This document shows positions 1 to 7,238 of a stretch of DNA of 64,000 bases, in pieces. The position numbers and the translations under genes are program-made. The first letter of the stretch is position 1. Each line of letters opens with the position of its first letter. The DNA is taken from positions 1 to 64,000 of the forward strand of contig NZ_NMQT01000046.1 in NCBI RefSeq assembly GCF_002234405.1, read 5' to 3'. Origin of the DNA: Amycolatopsis thailandensis (GTDB taxonomy: Bacteria; Actinomycetota; Actinomycetes; Mycobacteriales; Pseudonocardiaceae). The notes below the pieces were generated by a model that saw only the letters and a program-made list of their open reading frames with translations, ran no database searches and was not told where the DNA came from.

Positions 1-63
1 GCATTTAGTCCTCTGGATGCGGTCGTTGCACGCGCAAGTACCGCATCCAGAGGACTAATTGCG
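1..63. repeat. Dispersed palindrome, family 1 copy A
   Basis: Inverted repeat with perfect 18-bp arms at 6-23 and 40-57. The 16-nt loop carries a nested TTGC/GCAA stem. It begins at the window edge, so the outer arm may be incomplete. Near-identical copies lie at 10201-10264 and 36274-36335. It sits just past the stop codon of the minus-strand caspase-like gene, so it could also terminate that transcript, but no T-run follows. Confidence 0.9.
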
Positions 64-67
64 TGGG

Positions 68-3010
68 TCAAGCTTCCCGCGGACGCCAGTGCGCCAGCTG
101 TTCCCGGACCTTCTCCGTCTCCGGATGCCGTTCGCCCCGGATCTCGAGGGAGTCCTCCAAGAGCAGAGCCCACTCCGAGAGTGCTTCGGTGACCTGGCCC
201 GCTTCGGCGCGAACCAGTGCCTGACCGAATCGGAGATCGAGGACGTCGGGATGCCTGTCGCCCAGCCGTTCCCGGGCTTCGGTCAACAGCTGTTCGTACT
301 CCTGAACCGCCGGAGGAGCGCCCTCGGTCAGTGCGCTCCAGAAAGCGATGTTGTGCCGGACGTGCATGACGATCGCGTCGTCGCCCAGCGCGTTCTTGGC
401 TCTTGGCAGCAGCTCTCGGCTCAACCGCAAGGATTCCGCGCCGTCGCCGGTCTTGCCGGTCGCGACCGCGAGGAGATGCCGGGCGTGCAGGGTCTCCCGA
501 TGGCTCGGGCCCAGCGCGCCGGTCGCGTCCCGGACCAGGGCTTCGAAAGCGGCCCGAGAATCCTCCGGGCGTCCCAGTTCGCCGAGCAGATGACCGACGT
601 TGTTGCGAATGCTCAGTACGTCCTCGTCACCCGCGCCCAACGTGTCGACGGCGATCGGGGACAGCGCCTCGAACAGTGCGAGTGCTCCCGCCAGGTCACC
701 CGCTTTGCCTGTCCAAGTCGCGTGCCGGGCCTCGCAGCGCAGCGTGATCCGATGCGTCTCCCCGAGTTCCCGCTCCGCCCGCCGCGCCCACATCGCCCAG
801 GTCTCCCGGTTCTCCACCGGAATGCCGGACGCCCGCCGCTCCACGGAAGCGAGCGCGTCCTCGTGCAGACCCGCGAGCCAGAGGAACTCGGCTTCGTTGG
901 TGGCCGCGTACGCCTGTTCCGGCGTCGGCTCGTCGTCCCCGGTCGCCGGTTCGATTTCCGACATCGCGACCGCCAGACGGGCGTGCAGGTTCGGGGTCAC
1001 CTCGGGCAGGGGGCCGGTCCACAGCACGGTTTCGGACGGCAGACCCGGCTGAGTCCGGCGGACGGCGGTGCGGAGACCGGCGAGGACGTCGCGGACGTGC
1101 ACCACCTTGTCCGGGCCGCCGCTCAGGGCGCTCGCCTCGGTCAGGATTGAGATCGGGATCGGACCGCGGCCGGCCGCGAGGCACAGCAGGTCCAGCAGGA
1201 CCGCCCGTGCGGGCCGGGGTGCGGGCAGCGAGCCGGTGTCCTCGTCGGCCTCGGGCCATTCCTCTTCCTGGCCGACGCTGATGAAGGTGACCGTCGAGTC
1301 GCCGACCCGGACCACGTCTCGATGCGCCAGCTCGGCGTTCAGGACCCGTCGCTTGTCGACGAAGGTGCCGTTGGCGGAATCGAGGTCGGTCAGCCACGCC
1401 GTCGTTCCGTCCCACCGGATTTCGCAGTGCATCCGGGAAACCCGCGAGTCACCGAGCTGGAGGGTGGCGCGACGGCTGCGGCCGAGCGTCGTGAACCCGT
1501 AGGACAGTTCGTGGTGGACGGGAGCCCGGCCGGGGACGTCGACGATCAGCGTCGCCGGGGTGAGTTTCGGGGACGTCGGTGAGTCGCCGTTACCCCCGCC
1601 CGGTAAGTCGTGCGACGGTCGTGGTCCGGGGCGGGTTCGTTCCATCGGCCGGATCGCCGGATCCACGGCGGGCGTGGAGATCAGGCGCACCACGGTCGCG
1701 GACGGCAGCTTCTCCGGAGTCCGCGTCGCCACCACCGTCTTCACCCACGACAGGTCCGGATCGGCGGACAGGCCGCGCAGGAAGCCGGTCAGGCGCGAGG
1801 CGACGACCGTGTCGAGCTCGTCGAGCCCGTCCACCGCGATCCGCACCGGACTGTCCGTCCACTGTGGAGTGACCGTCCGAAGCGGTCCGAGGATCGCCAG
1901 ATCGAAAGCGCTTGCGCCGTTCCGCGCGCTGTCGTCGAGACCGTTCAGGAACGCCTCGCGGGACTCGGCGAACCACGGGATCGTGTGCCGCAGCTGACGG
2001 GCCAGTTCCCGGGCGAGCTGTTCGGCGGTCTGCCCGCGGGTGGCGAACAGCACGGCGTGCAGGAAGTCCGGCGGCACATAGGATCCGGCCACCGAAGGGC
2101 GGGCGAGCGCGGCCAGCGTCGCCGATTTCCCGGCACCGGCCTCTCCGGCGATCGCGACCAGGCGGGCCCCGGTGAGCAGATGCCCGACGGTCTCCCCGAG
2201 TTCCGGTTTCTGCCGGTAGTTCTCGGTCAGTCGCTCGATGTCCGGAGCCGCGGGATTGCCGGCCAGCGGCGAACGACGCCACGCGGGGGAGGAGTTGAGC
2301 GCGAGCCACAGGCCTTGATCCGCGCCGATGATCTCGCGGGTGCCGTCGAAGCCGAGATGGACGGCGGTCTGTGCCGGGCACAACCCGGTGATGACCCGTT
2401 TGAGATCCGCGCAGCGGACGTGCTCGCCGAAACTCGTGTGCCCCGAACGCAGCACGGTGACCAGGGAACGGCTGAAACAGCCGTTCGCGGCGACCCGATC
2501 GTCGGACGCGGTGAGCAGGTCGAACCGCCTGCCCGCTTCGCCGACGATCCGCAACCAGCGTCTGCCCGCCTGGACCGCGCCGATCCCCGCGTGGCAGGTG
2601 TCGAGCAGGATGACCAGACCGTCGAGCGTCGAGTAGTGACCGAGCAGTTCCTTGATCCGCTGGGCGAACAGGAACGACGTCCGGCTGTCCACCGGCAGGC
2701 TGGTTTCCTTGGTGAGGAAGTAGAAGTCGTCGTCGGCGTACTCGCCGTGCCCGACGAGCGACAGGAAAAGGGTCGCCTCGTCCTCCGACGCGCGTTCGAA
2801 CGCCTCCACCAGCGCGTCGTCGAGTTCCACCATCGTCGGGTCGACGAGCAGTCCCCGGCCGTCCGCGAGCGCGGGGACACAGCCGCCGATGCCGGGATCG
2901 AGCAAGGCCGTCGAAACGTCGTGTCCGACGTCGGGGAGGAACGAAAGAAGGTTCAGCGAATCGCATTGCGACGCGACGACCAACGACCTCCGCTCTCCCA
3001 CGGAGATCAC
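68..3010 (-). CDS. Caspase-like peptidase / P-loop NTPase / FHA / TPR protein
   Basis: A 980-residue multidomain protein. Residues about 1-235 look like a caspase (peptidase C14) domain, with a GHGE histidine at H88 and a DTCHAG cysteine at C139 as the presumed dyad. Next comes a P-loop NTPase of NACHT/STAND type, with Walker A GEAGAGKS at 289-296 and Walker B IAVDGLDELD at 391-400. An FHA domain at about 485-580 carries the GRS, SRxH and NGT phosphothreonine-binding motifs. The C-terminal third is a tetratricopeptide array with the LGxxHPxTL pattern. The start is GTG with no clear Shine-Dalgarno. It is divergent from an alpha/beta hydrolase 50 bp away. Such caspase-NTPase-repeat proteins are known in bacterial conflict and signalling systems; the exact role here is inference. 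No signal peptide or membrane segment is visible. Confidence 0.85.
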   Translation of the reverse strand: MISVGERRSLVVASQCDSLNLLSFLPDVGHDVSTALLDPGIGGCVPALADGRGLLVDPTMVELDDALVEAFERASEDEATLFLSLVGHGEYADDDFYFLTKETSLPVDSRTSFLFAQRIKELLGHYSTLDGLVILLDTCHAGIGAVQAGRRWLRIVGEAGRRFDLLTASDDRVAANGCFSRSLVTVLRSGHTSFGEHVRCADLKRVITGLCPAQTAVHLGFDGTREIIGADQGLWLALNSSPAWRRSPLAGNPAAPDIERLTENYRQKPELGETVGHLLTGARLVAIAGEAGAGKSATLAALARPSVAGSYVPPDFLHAVLFATRGQTAEQLARELARQLRHTIPWFAESREAFLNGLDDSARNGASAFDLAILGPLRTVTPQWTDSPVRIAVDGLDELDTVVASRLTGFLRGLSADPDLSWVKTVVATRTPEKLPSATVVRLISTPAVDPAIRPMERTRPGPRPSHDLPGGGNGDSPTSPKLTPATLIVDVPGRAPVHHELSYGFTTLGRSRRATLQLGDSRVSRMHCEIRWDGTTAWLTDLDSANGTFVDKRRVLNAELAHRDVVRVGDSTVTFISVGQEEEWPEADEDTGSLPAPRPARAVLLDLLCLAAGRGPIPISILTEASALSGGPDKVVHVRDVLAGLRTAVRRTQPGLPSETVLWTGPLPEVTPNLHARLAVAMSEIEPATGDDEPTPEQAYAATNEAEFLWLAGLHEDALASVERRASGIPVENRETWAMWARRAERELGETHRITLRCEARHATWTGKAGDLAGALALFEALSPIAVDTLGAGDEDVLSIRNNVGHLLGELGRPEDSRAAFEALVRDATGALGPSHRETLHARHLLAVATGKTGDGAESLRLSRELLPRAKNALGDDAIVMHVRHNIAFWSALTEGAPPAVQEYEQLLTEARERLGDRHPDVLDLRFGQALVRAEAGQVTEALSEWALLLEDSLEIRGERHPETEKVREQLAHWRPREA

Positions 3011-3049
3011 TTTGTCTCATCGGCGGTGCACCGGCAAGCACTTCGGCGA

Positions 3050-3055
3050 TACTGT
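3050..3055 (+). promoter_or_regulatory. -10 box for leaderless hydrolase transcript
   Basis: TACTGT five nucleotides before ATG 3061 fits the TANNNT -10 of a leaderless actinobacterial promoter. There is no Shine-Dalgarno before the start. The 50-bp divergent gap must also hold the promoter of the caspase-like gene. Confidence 0.5.
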
Positions 3056-3060
3056 GCGCC

Positions 3061-3981
3061 ATGGCCCGGATCGTCCTCGTGCACGGCATCGCCCAGGAGC
3101 AGAAGTCCGCGGACACCCTCGAGGCGGAATGGCTGCCGAGCCTGGCGGGCGGGGTCCGGCTCGCCGGTGATCCCGCGCTGGCCGACACCCTGTGGCGCGA
3201 CTCCCGGCCCGGCGACGCGCGCATGGCCTTCTACGGTGACCTCTTCCTTCGCGACGGCCAGCAGGGTGGTGCCGACGAGCTGACCGTCGAAGAGTGGGAG
3301 CTCGCGGAGGCGCTGGCGGGGGAGTGGCTCCGGAACGCGGCCTCCCGTTCGTCCCGCGAAAGCGATCGGGAACGAGCGCGAACCGATCTGGTCCACCTCG
3401 GCGGGACTTCCGACGAGGTTCAAGGGGTCCGCGCGGCCGCCCGGCCGGTGCTGAACGCGCTGATGCGGCTGCGGCCGTTCGCCAGGCTCGGGGTGGCGTT
3501 CGCCGAGCGCGTGGTGGTCAAGGCACTCAAGCAGGTGACGCTGTACCTCACCGACGAGACGATCCGGAAACAGGTGCAGGACCGCGTCGCCGAGCACATC
3601 GGCCCGGAGACCGAAGCGATCATCGGGCATTCGCTCGGCTCGGTCGTCGCCTACGAAGCCGCCCATCTGCACGGCCGCCCGCTGCCACTGTTGCTCACCC
3701 TGGGTTCGCCGCTGGGCCTGCGCACGGTGGTCTACGAACGGACCCGCCCGCAACCGCCGTCCGTCCCGCCCGGCGTCGCGAGCTGGGTGAACCTGGCCGA
3801 CCGGGACGATCTCGTCGCCGCGAAACCGGACCTCGGCCCGCTGTTCCCCGGAGCCGACGGCGTCCTGGACAGTGGCTACACCGTCGACAACGGGGCGAAA
3901 CCGCACGAGGCGGCGTTCTACCTCGCCAAGCGCCGGACCGGCGAGGTCCTCTCCGCCGCACTGTCCCGCTCTGGTCGTTAA
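3061..3981 (+). CDS. Alpha/beta hydrolase (serine esterase/lipase-like)
   Basis: A 306-residue alpha/beta-hydrolase fold protein. The N-terminal LVHGI (6-10) is the usual oxyanion-loop HG motif, and GHSLGS at about 189-194 is the nucleophile elbow with Ser191. There is no signal peptide, so it should be cytosolic. It is divergent from the caspase-like gene with only 50 bp between starts, suggesting shared control. Hydrolases of this kind are recurrent partners of caspase/trypsin/TPR proteins in predicted conflict systems, where they may attack lipids or act as a toxic effector. That role is inference; a housekeeping esterase is possible. Confidence 0.8.
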   Translation: MARIVLVHGIAQEQKSADTLEAEWLPSLAGGVRLAGDPALADTLWRDSRPGDARMAFYGDLFLRDGQQGGADELTVEEWELAEALAGEWLRNAASRSSRESDRERARTDLVHLGGTSDEVQGVRAAARPVLNALMRLRPFARLGVAFAERVVVKALKQVTLYLTDETIRKQVQDRVAEHIGPETEAIIGHSLGSVVAYEAAHLHGRPLPLLLTLGSPLGLRTVVYERTRPQPPSVPPGVASWVNLADRDDLVAAKPDLGPLFPGADGVLDSGYTVDNGAKPHEAAFYLAKRRTGEVLSAALSRSGR

Positions 3982-4040
3982 CCTGCGCCCCGCAGGCGTA
4001 ACGCGGCGGTTTCCGCGGTGACGACGGATGGAAACAGCCT

Positions 4041-4075
4041 CCCTCGAAGCTCACCGATGAGGTGATCTTCGAGGG
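4041..4075 (+). terminator. Hairpin in the gpgS leader / after the hydrolase
   Basis: 15-bp arms (4041-4055 and 4061-4075) with one mismatch and a 5-nt loop GATGA. It lies between the hydrolase stop and gpgS. The gpgS ribosome site (AAGGGG) starts one base after the right arm, so the hairpin could either terminate the upstream transcript or affect gpgS translation. There is no T-run. Confidence 0.55.
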
Positions 4076-4086
4076 AAGGGGAAGCC

Positions 4087-5079
4087 ATGCGGGTATCGGC
4101 GGAGGTTGACGCGTGGCTCACCCGGCGCAGCAGCCGGGCGGGCGACTGGTGGGCGGCGGACCTGGTCGCCGCCAAACAGGGGACGCGGGTTTCGGTGGTG
4201 ATCCCGGCCCGCGACGAGGAAGAGACCGTCGGCGCGATCGTCGGCACCATCCGGCGCGAACTCGTCGAACGCTTCCCCCTGGTGGACGAGATCCTGGTGG
4301 TGGACAGCCATTCCACCGACGCCACCGCCAAGGTCGCCCTGGCGGCCGGAGCGGACGTCGTCGCGCAGGACGCGGTGTTCCCGGAGCTGGAAAGCCTGCC
4401 GGGCAAGGGAGAAGCGCTCTGGAAAGGGGTCGCCGAGACCACCGGCGACCTCGTCGTCTTCGTCGACGGCGATCTCCGCGACTTCACCGCCGACTACGTG
4501 ACCGGCCTGCTGGGGCCGCTGCTGACCGACCCGGCGATCGCCTACGTCAAGGGCTTCTACCACCGCTCGCTCGTCGGGAAGGCGGGTACCGAACCCGACG
4601 GCGGCGGCCGCGTCACCGAACTCGTCGCCCGACCGCTGCTCAACATGTACTGGCCGGAACTCGCCGGGTTCGTCCAGCCGCTCGCCGGTGAATACGCAGG
4701 GCGGCGTGCGGTGCTCGAAGGCATCCCGTTCGTCACCCACTACGGCGTCGAGGTCGGTCACTTGATCGACCTGCTCGACCTGCACGGGCTCGACGCGCTA
4801 GCGCAGGTCGACCTCGGCTACCGGACCCATCGTCACCAGGGCACCCAGGCTCTGGGGCGGATGGCCGCACAGATCATGCTGACCCTGATGGACCGGCTGG
4901 AACGCGGCGGCCGGGTGATCTCCGCGGCGCCGCCGTCGACATCGCTCGCCCAGTTCCGGCGTGGAGCGGGGGAGGCCGTCGAGCGGGAACTCGTGCTCAC
5001 CGACGTCGCCCTTACGCAGCGGCCGCCGCTGGAAAGCCTCCGGCCCGACAACTCACCCTCGTTGCGGAGGACCGCTTAG
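4087..5079 (+). CDS. gpgS: Glucosyl-3-phosphoglycerate synthase
   Basis: A 330-residue GT-A glycosyltransferase of family GT81. It transfers glucose from an NDP-glucose donor to D-3-phosphoglycerate, the first step toward glucosylglycerate and methylglucose lipopolysaccharide in actinobacteria. The nucleotide-binding start VSVVIPARDEEETVG is at 35-49, VDSHSTDAT at 72-80, and the metal-binding DGD at 127-129. Length matches the mycobacterial enzyme (about 324 residues). ATG 4087 is preceded by AAGGGGAAGCC. The last 27 bp overlap the convergent desaturase-family gene. Confidence 0.93.
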   Translation: MRVSAEVDAWLTRRSSRAGDWWAADLVAAKQGTRVSVVIPARDEEETVGAIVGTIRRELVERFPLVDEILVVDSHSTDATAKVALAAGADVVAQDAVFPELESLPGKGEALWKGVAETTGDLVVFVDGDLRDFTADYVTGLLGPLLTDPAIAYVKGFYHRSLVGKAGTEPDGGGRVTELVARPLLNMYWPELAGFVQPLAGEYAGRRAVLEGIPFVTHYGVEVGHLIDLLDLHGLDALAQVDLGYRTHRHQGTQALGRMAAQIMLTLMDRLERGGRVISAAPPSTSLAQFRRGAGEAVERELVLTDVALTQRPPLESLRPDNSPSLRRTA

Positions 5080-5937
5080 GCTCAGCTCCTTCGCGGGTTG
5101 CCAGCCCGGCGGCCCGAACACGTAGCCGAGTTTGTCCCGCCACGACCCGGCCGCGCGGACGTCGCGCAGGATCGAGCCGTATTCGTGGAAGCCGACCTTG
5201 AGCAGGTTGTGGGACTCGACGTTCTTGGTCAGCCCGTAGGTCGGGCGCTTGCCCTCGGGCACGAAGCTGCCGAACATCCGGTCCCAGATGATCAGGATGC
5301 CGCCGTAGTTCGCGTCCAGGTATTCCTTGTCGCTGCCGTGGTGCACACGATGGTGTGAAGGCGTGTTGAACACGTACTCGAACCAGCGCGGCAGCTTCCG
5401 GATCTTCTCGGTGTGCACGAAGAACTGGTAGACGAGATCGATCGACAGTCCGGTGAGGATCATCCACGGCGGGATGCCGGCGAAGGCGAGGATCGACCAG
5501 AACGGCAGCTGGAAGTACGGGGTCCACTTCTGCCGCAACGCTGTCGAGAAGTTGTAGTGCTCACTCGAATGGTGGACCTGGTGGCCTGCCCACATGAGCC
5601 GGACGCGGTGACTCGCCCGGTGGTAGGCGTAGAAGACGATCTCCTGACCCAGCAGCATCAGGACCCAGGTCCACCAGTCGTGCGGGCTGAACTTCACCGG
5701 CGCCAGTTCGTAGAGCGTGGCGAACACGAACAGCATCACGATGCGGAAGACCCCGTTGATCACCACCGCCACCGCGCCCATGGACATGCTGGTCCGGGTG
5801 TCCTTGACGCTGTAGCCGATGACGTTGTCGTCGTGGCCCAGCACGTGCAGCGCGAGGATCTCGATCGCGACGAACAGCAGGAACACCGGCGTCGCCATCA
5901 GCACCGGGTCACTCAGATGGGCAAGAAAATCCGCCAC
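5053..5937 (-). CDS. Sterol desaturase / fatty acid hydroxylase family membrane protein
   Basis: A 294-residue integral membrane di-iron oxygenase. The eight-histidine pattern is visible: HRASH at 106-110, HQVHH at 119-123 and HHRVHH at 195-200, with hydrophobic segments near 13-33, 55-75, 90-105 and 145-172. The family hydroxylates or desaturates lipids; the substrate cannot be told from sequence. The GTG start is supported by an upstream GGGAGAGG. It is divergent from a TetR regulator, and the 85-bp gap carries three evenly spaced operator-like repeats, so it is probably the main target of that repressor. Confidence 0.87.
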   Translation of the reverse strand: MADFLAHLSDPVLMATPVFLLFVAIEILALHVLGHDDNVIGYSVKDTRTSMSMGAVAVVINGVFRIVMLFVFATLYELAPVKFSPHDWWTWVLMLLGQEIVFYAYHRASHRVRLMWAGHQVHHSSEHYNFSTALRQKWTPYFQLPFWSILAFAGIPPWMILTGLSIDLVYQFFVHTEKIRKLPRWFEYVFNTPSHHRVHHGSDKEYLDANYGGILIIWDRMFGSFVPEGKRPTYGLTKNVESHNLLKVGFHEYGSILRDVRAAGSWRDKLGYVFGPPGWQPAKELSLSGPPQRG

Positions 5938-5968
5938 CGCACCTCTCCCTGTCTCGCCCCCGGTTATC

Positions 5969-6012
5969 TGACCTTCAGGTAACTTACCCTAGGGTCATTT
6001 ACCTCAGGGTAA
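5969..6012. promoter_or_regulatory. Triple tandem operator between hydroxylase and TetR genes
   Basis: Three 14-bp pseudo-palindromes of form TKACCYnnRGGTMA lie at 5969-5982, 5984-5997 and 5999-6012: TGACCTTCAGGTAA, TTACCCTAGGGTCA and TTACCTCAGGGTAA. Their centres are exactly 15 bp apart. The last overlaps a TAAGAT -10 box (6010-6015) just before the GTG start of the TetR gene. The arrangement fits autoregulation plus control of the divergent hydroxylase. Confidence 0.75.
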
Positions 6013-6022
6013 GATACCGGCC

Positions 6023-6634
6023 GTGACAGAAGCAAGGGCCGTCGGCACGAAGGGGGTGCCCCGCGAAGAGCGGGAAACCCAGATCGTGCGCGCCGGGACG
6101 GAGGAATTCGGCAAGAACGGGTACGCCGGGGCGTCGATGGTGGAGATCGCCCGCCGGGTCGGCGTCACGAAACCCTTGCTGTACCAGTACTTCGGTTCGA
6201 AGGACGGGCTGTACCTCGCGTGCCTGCACCGGGCGGGGGACAGGCTGACCGAAGGGGTCGCCGAGACGATGGCGGAGGAGGGTGAACCGCCCGAGCGGAT
6301 GCCGCTCGCGGTGCTCTCGGCGATTTTCCGGACGTTCGACAACGACCGGTACGCGTGGAAGCTGCTCCGTGACCCTACGGTGCCCTCGACCGGGGAGATC
6401 GCCGGGGTCGCGGTCGACTATCGCTACCGGCTCGACGGGTTCGCGCTGGTCGGTGCCGCCCAGCTGATGCACTCGCGAGGGCTGGACGACGACCGCGACA
6501 TCGAGGCGATCGCGCAGGTGTGGACCGGGGTGGTCGATTCGCTGATCAGCTGGTGGATCGACCAGCCGGATCAGGACGCGGCGGCGATGACCGAACGCTG
6601 CTCGCGGATCATGCGGAACCTGTTCGGCTGGTGA
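6023..6634 (+). CDS. TetR/AcrR family transcriptional regulator
   Basis: A 203-residue TetR-type regulator. The N-terminal helix-turn-helix is clear (EEFGKNGYAGASMVEIARRVGV followed by TKPLLYQYFGSKDGLY at about 32-69). The C-terminal ligand domain is helical and not assignable. The GTG start has no Shine-Dalgarno but a TAAGAT box 7 nt upstream, which suggests a leaderless mRNA. The triple operator directly upstream makes it the likely repressor of the divergent membrane hydroxylase, responding perhaps to a lipid or acyl-CoA (inference). The 3' end overlaps the convergent Nudix gene by 26 bp. Confidence 0.9.
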   Translation: MTEARAVGTKGVPREERETQIVRAGTEEFGKNGYAGASMVEIARRVGVTKPLLYQYFGSKDGLYLACLHRAGDRLTEGVAETMAEEGEPPERMPLAVLSAIFRTFDNDRYAWKLLRDPTVPSTGEIAGVAVDYRYRLDGFALVGAAQLMHSRGLDDDRDIEAIAQVWTGVVDSLISWWIDQPDQDAAAMTERCSRIMRNLFGW

Positions 6635-7118
6635 GCGCGGCGGCCGCGGCCTCGCAGTCGGCGAAGGCGAGCGGCGGGCGTTCGGCCAACGGGAACCAGG
6701 CGTATTCGGAATTCTCTTCCGACAGCACGATTTCCGCGTCCGGCGGGAGCTCGCAGGTGAAGGCGAGGCCGATCGTCTTCAGGCCGGTGTCGCCGTAGAC
6801 CGACGAGTATGACCCGGCGAAGCGCAGGTTCCGGAGCTCGCAGCCGATCTCTTCGAGTCCTTCGCGGACGAGGTTCTCCTCCGCTGTCTCGGCGCCGGCG
6901 AGGAAGCCCCCGACGGTGTCCCAGCTGCCCTTCCGGGGTTCGTGTTCCCTGCGCAGCAACAGGATCCGGTCGCCGTCGAGGATGAGACCAACCGTGGTCG
7001 GCAGCGGGTTGTCGTACTTGGTGAAGCCACAGGCGGGGCACTCGGCGTGCGTGTCCTCGCCTTCGCCGGCGAGCCTCGTCCGGTCGCCGCAGCGCGGGCA
7101 GAACGTCCAGTCCTTCAC
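6609..7118 (-). CDS. Nudix hydrolase with N-terminal zinc ribbon
   Basis: A 169-residue protein: a four-cysteine zinc ribbon (C7, C10, C27, C30) followed by a Nudix domain. The Nudix box fits GX5EX7REUXEEXGU at about 71-93 (G71, E77, R85, E86, E89, E90). This layout resembles NudC-type NADH pyrophosphatase/decapping enzymes but lacks their large N-terminal domain, so the substrate is unknown. I prefer GTG 7118 because a longer in-frame start at 7226 would run through the terminator of the upstream gene, and a TAGGCT box lies just before 7118 (leaderless). Confidence 0.85.
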   Translation of the reverse strand: MKDWTFCPRCGDRTRLAGEGEDTHAECPACGFTKYDNPLPTTVGLILDGDRILLLRREHEPRKGSWDTVGGFLAGAETAEENLVREGLEEIGCELRNLRFAGSYSSVYGDTGLKTIGLAFTCELPPDAEIVLSEENSEYAWFPLAERPPLAFADCEAAAAALTSRTGSA

Positions 7119-7130
7119 CCGGTGAAGCCT

Positions 7131-7174
7131 ACTGAAAACGCCACCCCGCCGGGAAATCCCGGACGAGGTGGCGT
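7131..7174 (-). terminator. Rho-independent terminator of the dehydrogenase gene
   Basis: Stem ACGCCACC (7138-7145) / GGTGGCGT (7167-7174) with an inner GGG/CCC stem. In the minus direction it is followed by TTTT. It lies about 65 bp past the stop codon at 7239. Confidence 0.7.
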
Positions 7175-7238
7175 CTCTCCAGTTCACACTGGATACGGTC
7201 GGGGTGCCCGGCGCCGCTCCGGACACCCCGGCCGTGAC

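Noticed and set aside
1590-3283. Long frames on both strands inside the caspase-like gene (557 and 544 codons)
   Set aside because: High-GC shadow frames rich in Arg/Pro/Gly; the caspase, NTPase and FHA motifs are only in the chosen frame.
7119-7226. Longer N-terminus for the Nudix gene
   Set aside because: It would cross the terminator of the dehydrogenase gene and lacks similarity before the zinc ribbon.
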